The notes below the pieces were generated by a model that saw only the letters and a list, made by a program, of their open reading frames with translations, searched no databases and was not told the origin of the DNA. A stretch of DNA of 15,360 nucleotides. It comes from Deltaproteobacteria bacterium (GTDB lineage Bacteria; Desulfobacterota; Syntrophia; Syntrophales; Smithellaceae). Made by a program: the position numbers and the translations under genes. The first letter of the stretch is position 1. Each line of letters begins with the position of its first letter. Shown here in pieces: positions 1 through 7,700 of the stretch. The stretch lies in NCBI GenBank assembly GCA_009668925.1, contig SBEK01000095.1, positions 1 through 15,360 on the forward strand, given 5' to 3'.

Positions 1-749
1 GATCGGGCATAGTCGGTAATACGGATCATTTTGATTCAGACCACTCAGATATGCTTTGTAATGGTGGATATTCCAATATTGATGAAGTCAGAGGTCTCCC
101 TAAAGAAGAAAAATTGACAAAGTTATTAAGTGTAAAAGTCGAAGTCACCCAGCATGCCGGAGTCGATTCTGACAAATGGCTACTTCACGAGCTGGATATG
201 GAATTTCGAAATTATTACGGGGTACCCGGTTTGGCTTATACGGTTAGAAGAATGAATGGAAATACAATATTTGTGGATGCCACGGGAGGCAGAGATTATC
301 GTTGGTTGAGTGGGAATAAGGTAATCAAGATAGACTACACTGCACTAAAAGACTTAAGCACTAAACCCGAACCACTGGAAATTGTGAATGCGTATCTGAC
401 GAAGCATCCATCTTCGATTCAACCGATAACCTTGCCGGAATTACGGAGTACAGCCAATGTCACCAAATGGATCAAAGACGAAATGGAGCGGCGCCTGTGG
501 CTTTGCGACAAGTGGAGCATGCAGCTGCAGTTGGGAAAGACCACGCAACAGGATATGCTGGAAGCACTGGTGAAACACATGAAAGTCTTTTTGAATTACC
601 GGCAAAAGTATTACGGTATGAAGGCAGCAGATGAAATAACTGCTCTTAGCAATGCCTTGCAATCCAACGACGGAACCACGATCAAAAACAAACTGGCCGG
701 ATACAAAACCTGGTGGAATGCACATAAAGGAGCAAGCATCGGCATATAA
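1..749 (+). CDS. Unrecognised protein, 5'-truncated by the window edge
   Basis: The frame is open from the first complete codon at base 3 to TAA at 747-749, with no stop upstream of the first ATG at 51. That ATG has no Shine-Dalgarno sequence before it, so the gene almost certainly begins outside the window; 248 codons are visible. I do not recognise the family. The N-terminal half (from KWLLHELDMEF to LEIVNAYLTKHPSSI) looks like a mixed alpha/beta domain with several aromatic Gly-rich turns such as YYGVPGLAY and YRWLSGNKVI. The last 100 or so residues are charged and Trp/Gln-rich, and probably helical (KWIKDEMERRLW, MLEALVKHMKVF). No transmembrane segment is seen in the visible part, and whether there is a signal peptide cannot be judged. 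It ends 32 bases before the next gene and probably shares its transcript. Reality of the gene is fairly sure; its function is unknown. Confidence 0.72.
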   Translation, partial: SGIVGNTDHFDSDHSDMLCNGGYSNIDEVRGLPKEEKLTKLLSVKVEVTQHAGVDSDKWLLHELDMEFRNYYGVPGLAYTVRRMNGNTIFVDATGGRDYRWLSGNKVIKIDYTALKDLSTKPEPLEIVNAYLTKHPSSIQPITLPELRSTANVTKWIKDEMERRLWLCDKWSMQLQLGKTTQQDMLEALVKHMKVFLNYRQKYYGMKAADEITALSNALQSNDGTTIKNKLAGYKTWWNAHKGASIGI

Positions 750-768
750 AAGAGATCGGTAAAGCAAT

Positions 769-775
769 GGAAGGA
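769..775 (+). promoter_or_regulatory. Ribosome binding site that decides the start of the small secreted protein
   Basis: GGAAGGA lies six bases before ATG 782. An in-frame ATG at 767 would lengthen the product by five residues (MEGKY), but it has no comparable purine-rich site at proper spacing, and this site overlaps its first codons. ATG 782 also gives a clean signal peptide starting MNK. I therefore place the start at 782. Confidence 0.7.
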
Positions 776-781
776 AAATAT

Positions 782-1411
782 ATGAACAAGATATTACTAT
801 TTTCATTGGGCCTCATGATTTCACTATTTACCACGATCACGTCTGTTTCTTATGCGGATTCTCTCGACAAAATTCAAATCATCAAGATATCCGCACGGGA
901 CAAGCAGGCCATTGTTAAGATGGATGACGGCAAGCTGCGGATTGTTAAAGTGGGTGAGGAAATCATGATCACGCCCGATGAAATGACAGTGTCTGATAAT
1001 AGTGTTCAAAGCCCCGAACCGGCAAACGTGCTAGAGAAGTCCGATACCGGTGCCCGGCGAGCAGCCGGTCGAAGAGAGGTTAGAAAAGAAAAGGATGCAA
1101 GACAGGACCGCCGGACCGGCCCGGTGACGACAGAGAATAGGATCGCCCGGAAGGCAACGGTTACCGAAGTTGCACCCGGGAGGATTGTGCTCATAGCAAA
1201 GACAAAAACCGGACCCGAGACGATCATTGTACGATTAGAAGAGAAAGGGAAAACTTCAGAGAGTGAAATTCAGGGATCGAAATCGACAGGGCAGAGCACG
1301 GAATCAATAACAATCGTGGAACGAATCAGAAAGAATCCGGACCTCCAGAAAAGCAATCTGATCAGGAGCCAACCATCGCAGAAGGCCGAACGAAAACAAG
1401 CAGACTATTAA
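782..1411 (+). CDS. Small secreted protein with a split PilP/GspC-like module
   Basis: The product is 209 residues. Residues 1-25 form a standard signal peptide (MNK, a long hydrophobic core, cleavage after SYA), so it should be exported. Residues 30-60 (IKISARDKQAIVKMDDGKLRIVKVGEE) read like the first strands of a PilP or GspC-type periplasmic beta module: 'I..i..rdk.Aivk..DGk..ivkvGe'. The second half of that pattern, VTEVAPGRIVLI, comes only at about 126-137 and is followed by ETIIVRLEEK and IVERIRKNPD. Between the halves lies a charged, disordered-looking stretch (61-120) with many Arg/Lys. A second polar linker (155-175) and a Gln/Lys-rich tail follow. It sits between an unknown gene and the giant surface protein, which suggests an accessory or assembly role. 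That role is inference. The PilP/GspC resemblance is by eye only. Confidence 0.82.
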   Translation: MNKILLFSLGLMISLFTTITSVSYADSLDKIQIIKISARDKQAIVKMDDGKLRIVKVGEEIMITPDEMTVSDNSVQSPEPANVLEKSDTGARRAAGRREVRKEKDARQDRRTGPVTTENRIARKATVTEVAPGRIVLIAKTKTGPETIIVRLEEKGKTSESEIQGSKSTGQSTESITIVERIRKNPDLQKSNLIRSQPSQKAERKQADY

Positions 1412-1507
1412 ATTGCCGAACCAGGGCTTAAAGTAAAATAAAAATATCAACACTCGCAGCACATTCTAAAGAAATAAAAAGCAATCGCAGTCAATAAGCA
1501 CTCTGAA

Positions 1508-1519
1508 TAAGAGTTCTTA
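1508..1519. repeat. Short dyad TAAGA-GT-TCTTA, possible activator site
   Basis: This is a perfect 5-bp inverted repeat with a 2-base centre. It is about 79 bases upstream of the transcript start predicted from the sigma-54-like promoter at 1566-1582. A second dyad of the same geometry but different sequence follows 22 bases later. An enhancer-binding protein site is possible, but short dyads like this also arise by chance in AT-rich DNA. Confidence 0.25.
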
Positions 1520-1529
1520 AAAGCGTCAA

Positions 1530-1541
1530 TGAAATGTTTCA
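1530..1541. repeat. Short dyad TGAAA-TG-TTTCA, possible activator site
   Basis: This is a perfect 5-bp inverted repeat with a 2-base centre, about 57 bases upstream of the predicted transcript start. It has the same arm length and spacer as the dyad at 1508-1519. The two together would fit one activator binding twice only if it tolerates different arm sequences. Confidence 0.25.
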
Positions 1542-1565
1542 AGGATGAATCGTTTGCATCAATGC

Positions 1566-1582
1566 TTGGGGGAACTATTGCG
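1566..1582 (+). promoter_or_regulatory. Candidate sigma-54 (-24/-12) promoter for the giant gene
   Basis: The sequence TTGGGGG-AACTA-TTGCG has GG at 1568-1569 and GC at 1580-1581 with exactly ten bases between, the invariant spacing of RpoN promoters. The flanking T before GG and the TT before GC also fit the consensus TGGCAC-N5-TTGC. The three bases after TGG are GGG rather than CAC. If real, transcription would start near 1593, leaving a leader of about 64 bases and making the giant gene dependent on an enhancer-binding activator. No good sigma-70 promoter was seen nearby. Confidence 0.45.
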
Positions 1583-1594
1583 CCAAAGGCGATG

Positions 1595-1616
1595 GCACCT
1601 GCTGACACACCGGTGC
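1595..1616 (+). other. Small stem-loop near the predicted transcript start
   Basis: GCACC (1595-1599) can pair with GGTGC (1612-1616) across a 12-base loop. It lies within the first two dozen bases of a transcript starting near 1593. No T-run follows at terminator distance, so it is not a terminator. A 5'-end stabilising hairpin is conceivable. The stem is short and may be incidental. Confidence 0.2.
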
Positions 1617-1642
1617 TTTAGATCTTTTTATCTATCGTGAAA

Positions 1643-1650
1643 AGGGAGGG
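1643..1650 (+). promoter_or_regulatory. Strong ribosome binding site of the giant gene
   Basis: The run AGGGAGGG ends six bases before ATG 1657. In the same frame an upstream TGA occurs at 1603-1605 and no ATG, GTG or TTG lies between it and 1657, so this start is unambiguous. Confidence 0.8.
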
Positions 1651-1656
1651 TACTTC

Positions 1657-1749
1657 ATGGACGGAGTATGTCGGTCTATAACGGATTATTGGAAATATTT
1701 TCTCATTTTGTTCTCCGTATTACTTTTCTTCCCCGCCGATGGCATTGCT
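1657..1749 (+). other. Signal peptide of the giant protein (residues 1-31)
   Basis: The n-region contains Arg6 and Lys13. It is followed by a hydrophobic core YFLILFSVLLFF and a plausible signal peptidase I site after GIA (Ala31). Cys5 is in the n-region and is not a lipobox. Export by Sec follows from this, but the final location depends on the missing C-terminus. Confidence 0.85.
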
Positions 1750-4700
1750 CAGGAATTCACCGCCAGATCCATCGGCAATTACGGCAATATCGCCGTTATG
1801 GAAGTAACCGGCAATTATGACGCGAACAATTCCGATGCGGGAACGACGGCAATTCCCCGGCGAATCATCGCCAACGAATTCTTCAAGGTTTATAAAGACG
1901 AATACGATTTTATCGTTGTTTTCTCCAACTTCGATTTCCTGATGCCCAAACCTCAGGCACTCGCCTTTTACCACGGCGTTAAGAACGATACACAGGGAAT
2001 CGGTGTGCCTTTGTTTGACAACACGGCGCTGTATGGCAGCCACGGGAGATTGCAGGGCATGGTGGACATGGGTAACACCGCCGCGCTGGTTTCCGATCCG
2101 CTGAACCCCGGGTTTGAAAATTCTCTCGGCACGCTGTCTCACGAACTGATGCACAGGTGGTCCGCCTTTGTGAAGTTCAACGATCTCGCTGGCAGTCCCA
2201 GTTCGGCCTTGCTCGGTGAGGACGGGATGCACTGGAGCTTCCTGCTCGATTCGGGCGCGTCGCTGATGTATGGAAATCACTGGCAGGACAACGGCAACGG
2301 CACATTCACGTCGATTGCCGTGCGGAAAAATTACAGCCCCCTGGATCTTTATCTGATGGGCTTCATCGACAAAGCCCAGGTTCCGCCGCTGCTGCTGATC
2401 GAAAATGCCGATGTCAACGGCGCGAGGATGCCCGAACTCGGCGCAACAATTACCGGCGCGGCCCGCTATATTACAATCGACGACATCATTGCCGCGGAAG
2501 GTGAGCGGATTCCCGCGTTTACGGATTCTCAGAAGAGCTTCAAGATAGCATTTATCCTGGTGACCAGGCCGGGGACCTTCAGCGGCAATGAACTGATCGG
2601 AATCGAGGTGATGCGTCAGGAATGGCTTAAGCGGTATTCCATTCTGACGGACGGCACGGGCCTCATTGATATCGATCTAAAGTCCAAAGAAGACATCCCA
2701 GCGGGCGGTGGCTACCCCGATCCTGTTGTCATCCCCCGGCCTTTGCCGCCCAATATTGAAGACGGTGTCCAGTGGCTGATCGCCAATCAAAAGGCAGAGG
2801 GTAACTGGATGGATTTGTCCCGGACAACGGCCCGGGACACAGCGGAAGCCTTACACGCCCTGAAAAATTTCTCGGCGGCCGAACAATATTATGCCGCAGG
2901 CATCCAATGGCTGGCCGACAATGATCTTGTCCTGACCGATTATCTTGCCCGAAAAATTGACGTGTTGAAATCATCCGGCCGGGCTGTCGACGCTTTTCTG
3001 GCCGATCTTATCGGAAGACAAAACATGGACGGCGGCTGGGGCAGCAACAAGACATATATGAGCAATCCCGTGGATACGTCGCTGGCCCTTAAGAGCTTAT
3101 CAGCGTCCGGCTGCTCCGATCAAAACATCGTGGCATCGGCTGTTGCCTATTTGAAATCCAAACAAAATGTTGACGGCGGCTGGGGCAATGAGGAGGGAAG
3201 CAATATCGAATGCACAGCCCATGTGCTTGGTGCCTTTAAAACGTATCGACAGCAATACATCCTCGAAGATCAGATTAAAAGCGGCGCGGCTTTCCTGAGT
3301 GCGCGCCAGAACGCGGACGGGGGTTTTGGAAACAGCGCCAGCACGGTCTATGATACGGCGAGGGCCGTGATGGCGCTGCAGGAAGTGAATGGTCTGTCCG
3401 GCGCCGCTCAGCGGGGCGTCAATTTTATTCTCGGCCTTCAGTCGGCGGACGGAAGCTGGTATGGTAGCGCCTTCCAAACCGCCCTGGCGGTCACCGCGGT
3501 CTGGGACGCGACGGTCAACCCGGATCTGGCCGTCGATCCACAGGATATTACCTTTATCCCGAACACCATCACCCGTCTTCCGGCATCCGTCACCATCCAT
3601 GTCCGGGTAGCAAATCGGGGCAGGACGGACGTGCCCCAGACCAGAGTTGTGCTCTACGACGGGTCCATTTCCGACGCTGCCATCATCGGGGAGCAGTCGG
3701 TCGCATTTCCCGGCCAATCCATGGTGAGCGTATCTTTCCCGGTCGTTATTATAGACGGGAACACACATACGTTTTATGTATCCGTTGATCCGGACAACAC
3801 TGTTGCCGAGTCCAATGAAGTCAACAATGTCGCCGTCAACAGGATCAGCCCGGCAACCACTTATGATTTTGAAACGCTTGCTTCCGATATCAGCTTTTCG
3901 CAAAATCCCGTGGATATCACGAAGGATGTAACGATCTCGTCTAAAATAAGCAACAAAGGCACCATGAGTGCCTACAATGTTCAGGTCAAATATTATATTG
4001 ATGACCCCACAGGGCGCATAGACATTGCCACTGCGACGGTTGACATCCCGGCCGATACAGTCGTTACCAGTCAGGTGGTCTGGAAGACGGGCAAGGCCGG
4101 GAGCAGTCTGCCCGTTGCGATAGAGGTTGATCCAAACAATGCCTTTGCGGAGGTGTCCGAAACAAACAACAAAGCAATCGCCGGACTCACCGTTAACGGT
4201 TCGACCCAGCCGAATCTGACGGCTTCTTTTAAAGATATCGTCATCACCCCGGCAGTGATCAACGAGCAAGGCAGTGTCAATATCAAGGCGACCATCCGCA
4301 ATGAAGGCTTTGCGCCGGTCGGCAATGCCAAAGTTGATTTCTATCTGGGTGTTCCCGGTGCAGACGGGGTCTTGATCGGTAGCAGGACGATCTTGTCCTT
4401 GGATGCCGGATTGAGCGCGGAAGTGTCATTGGACTGGTTTGATATTGCGGTTTCCGGAGAGAAGATTCTCTATGTCCGGGTCGATCCCGATCATCTTCTG
4501 CCGGAGATTACCAGGGAAGACAACGACGCTTTTACAACCATTACGATCCTCAGCATTCCTGATCTGGCGGTATCGGCCAATTCCATCACCTTTGACCCTT
4601 CGGCGCCCAAAGACGGCGATACGGTGGCGATCCATGTCAGCGTGAAAAACCTCGGCCGGCAGGCAGCGAATGGCGTGATGGTGAGAGTGTTGGAAAGCGG

Positions 4701-7700
4701 CACAATCATCGGCAGCCAGATCGTATCCACCATAGCCGGCAATTCCCAGGACACGGCAACCATCTTATTGAACACCACCGGAAGACCGGGCGCTCATGAG
4801 ATAACTGTTGCCGTCGATCCGGAAAATCTGATCGCGGAGCGCAGCAAAGACAACAATATCGCCACGCGCGCATTTGGCGTTCAGGAAGCCGATCTCTGGG
4901 TGACCGAGAAGTATATTTCGCCCAACGGCGACGGCATCAAAGACGGCACGGACTTTTTCTTCAGATTAAGTTCGACGCAATCCGTCAAGATCAACGTGAT
5001 CAATGAGCGGGGCGAAGTTGTCCGGACCTTTAATGATGATTCATTGAACAATACATCCGGCGGCACTGTCTCCTGGAATGGTTTCAATGACAGCGGCATG
5101 GTCGTTGCGGACGGCAACTATCGCATTACGATTGTTGATGCAGGCGATAACAATATAGGCAGCCTCCTGGTGTCCGTTGATAACAATCAGTCTCCTCTCA
5201 TCAAAGCGATCGGCACAAAGTATCTTCTGAACAATAATCTCACCTGCATGCTGCCTGATATAACGGACTGGCAATGGTTCCCGGATGAAAGCAGCCTTCT
5301 CATTCAGATAAACAACACGCATCCGGAGGCCCCTGAATATACAGCCGGACTATACGCCGTATCGCCCGATGGTCGGGATATATCCAGAATAGTTCCCTGG
5401 GAATGGAGCGATCAAGATGCGCAGTATAGCTATTCGATAGATAAGGAGATATCTCCCGACGGCAATCGGGTTCTCGTTGTCATGAAAAAATGGGATAAAC
5501 ACAACGGGTACAGCACGCTTGCTTTAAGTCAATTATGGGTCGTTGATAAAGACGGCAGAAATTTGCGGCTGTTGGATTCGTATGCTTCACCCGCGAACAG
5601 GTGGATCGACCGCGGGGGATGGTTGCCTGACAGCGAGCAACTGGCCTATTCCGTGAACGGTGAGTTGTGGCTCATCAAGTCCGATGGTACGGACAAGGTT
5701 AAGGTTGATTCGACGGCGGGAGGCGGTCTGGGATATCATAAGTGGTCGCCTGACGGCAAAAAAATGATTTACGAGTATATCACCGACGAAAGCGGCATCT
5801 GGGATTGTCGTCTGGAACTGATCAACACTACGGGAGGAAAGAGAATACTTACTCTGGGAAATGATGCCGGAGAGTATGGGTTTGAATGGCTGGGGAATGA
5901 CAGGATTATCGTGAAATCCAACCTGTACAGCGAGTTAAATCGACATCTCTGGCTGGTAGACGCGACGGATGCGGGGCAACACACAAAGGTGTCCGACAAT
6001 GTGCTGAGCTTTGAAATTGATCCGGGCAGGACGAAGGCATTTTATACTGAGGATAGTCCTGATCGAACTCTTCTGAAGATTGTTGACGCCAGCGGTCATA
6101 TCTTGATTGTTTACGAGTCCCTGAAATACAAAACGGATTCAAGCATTGCGGGTCTCAAAGGAAAGGCTTCCATCGTTTCCGGGATTCAAGGGGATGCCGA
6201 CGTTCCCGTGAACCAAAATCTGAATGCCAGTTGGTCGCCGGACGGCACAAAAATAGCCCTCTATGATAATGCATACGAATTGATTGACACGTGTCATTCC
6301 GTTCAGTATCTCGTCGTGATTGATTTAAGGACAAACTCTAAAAAGGTCTATCCCTCGTCGACCTGCGTGAATACCTGCGATACTTATTCAGGATATCAAC
6401 GCGAAACCAAGACCCGCCTGGCCTCTGCACAAAGAGGCCTGCCCGGCGCCTTTTCGATTTATAAAACGAAAAGACCGGATACGTCTGCTCCATATCATAC
6501 TGAGCAAGAACCCCTGTCCGTGCGGATTAAGCAGGCGGCGAATGCCTCGTATCTCAAACCATTATCTCCCGTTCAGAATTCAAACTATGCAGACATTCAT
6601 CTGCGTGCTTTGCTTTCCGAACGCAATAAGAGTGCGAAGACTCAAACACAGCCGCTCAATGGCAATTTCCGTAACGGATATAACGCCTGTATCGTAATTG
6701 TTGACCCGTCATGCGCTCAAGATGGCTCAGAGGGTCTGCGGTGGCTCTCAGATAACGTGTCTCTGCTCAGCTCGAATCACGACGGGCTGTTTGCGTTCAA
6801 TTCCGATGACGGCACAAGAGTTTATCTGCCTGTCTCCAATGAAGCGACATTGTCGCCGCTGGGCAGATATTTCACATATGGGCAAACCGTGGATGATTCA
6901 AGCATCTGCTATGGAAGGGGCTATCAGGATATCGGGGCAGTGAGTTCGCTGCTCAACCTGACCGCCGACCTGTTCGTGAAGAAGGAAAAGTCCGCAATCA
7001 TCCTACGGGGGACGGCCGCGGATCTGAATTTTGAAGGATATAAACTCGAATACGCCCATGTGCAGGACCCGACCGTCTGGAGTCTGGTCCAACCGCCTTC
7101 CGATGTGTCGGTGATCGATGACGTATTGACAACATGGGTTCCACCCTCTGAAGGCGTGTTTTATGTGAAACTTACCGTCTGGGATAAAGCCGGAAATATC
7201 AAATGGGACAGAAAAAGAGTGACCTGGGGACTGTCGGCCAGCATCGGCAATCTTTATAAAACGCTTGATCTGATTTCTCCCAACGGTGACGGTGTGAAGG
7301 ATAGCGTTGAACTGCATTACACGATCCTGGAGCCCGTCAATCTGGAGTTGAATATTTATGATGCGAACAACAATGTGGTCAGGATATTCACAAAGTCACA
7401 CGCCTCAACGGGCGAGGATTTTATCGCCTGGGACGGCAGGGACGGCAATGGGCATGCAGTGCCGGATGGCAAATACCGGATGCAGGTGTTCGATTATGAT
7501 TTTTTCGTAACGTTAGATAACACGGCACCGGATACGAATATGGAACTGTCGTTAATCAAGCAGCAATGCCTCATGCGCCCGGATGAAATGTTCCCGGAGG
7601 ATTGTTCTCTCTATATCGATCTGCACGGTCTGGCCTACGACGCAAACCTCGGCGGGTGGACGACCGAGTACGGTGCGGGCGATAATCCCCGGGAATGGTT

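Larger units (their letters stand above)
1412..1656 (+). other. Intergenic region before the giant gene
   Basis: This 245-base region has no coding frame. The first half is AT-rich and contains no GC-rich stem followed by T's, so I see no convincing intrinsic terminator for the preceding gene. The second half carries the candidate promoter, dyads, stem-loop and ribosome binding site listed separately. No tRNA or other recognised RNA gene was seen. Confidence 0.7.
5176..7227 (+). other. Ig-like domain split by beta-propeller 1 (residues 1174-1857)
   Basis: The domain opens with VDNNQSPLIKAI (1174-1185), equivalent to the VDNTPPAAVITYP openings elsewhere in the protein. It is then interrupted for about 580 residues. 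The rest resumes at about 1766-1857 with ILRGTAADLNFEGYKLEY, closely matching VRGTADDLHFQSYILEV at 2652-2668 of an uninterrupted copy, and ends with the usual VKLTVWDKAGNI strand. The propeller therefore appears inserted between the first and second strands of an Ig domain. Confidence 0.65.

Noticed and set aside
51..749. ATG 51 as the true start of the first gene
   Set aside because: The frame is open to the window edge upstream and no Shine-Dalgarno sequence precedes this ATG, so the gene most likely starts outside the window.
767..781. ATG 767 as the start of the small secreted protein
   Set aside because: The strong ribosome binding site GGAAGGA sits inside these codons at proper distance from ATG 782, which also gives the better signal peptide.
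1575..1620. Possible cyclic-di-GMP (GEMM) riboswitch in the leader
   Set aside because: GCGCCAAAGGCG loosely recalls the GCAAAGCC core, but the core bases, the GAAA tetraloop helix and the downstream receptor do not match. Only short hairpins remain.
1595..1630. Intrinsic terminator from the stem at 1595-1616 and the following T's
   Set aside because: The stem is only 5 bp with a 12-base loop, and the T-run at 1625-1629 is separated from it by TTTAGATC; it also lies just before a start codon.
3001..3480. Active squalene-hopene cyclase or prenyltransferase
   Set aside because: Only the structural DGGWG repeats are present. The domain is short for a cyclase, has no DxDD motif and lies in an exported protein.
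3100..4269. 389-codon open frame on the minus strand (similar ones at 7552-8433, 8590-9693 and 11677-12630)
   Set aside because: They lie wholly inside the giant + strand gene, whose product shows clear domain repeats over the same bases. The minus translations are Arg/Gly/Ile-rich with no recognisable domain, as expected for shadows.
4921..4950. Type IX secretion C-terminal domain suggested by SPNGDG
   Set aside because: The motif is internal and occurs four times, followed each time by more domains, so it is not a terminal sorting signal.
6364..6378. CVNTC as part of a haem or metal site
   Set aside because: The spacing is CxxxC without the following His of CxxCH, and no other haem motif is present; structural disulphides are more likely.
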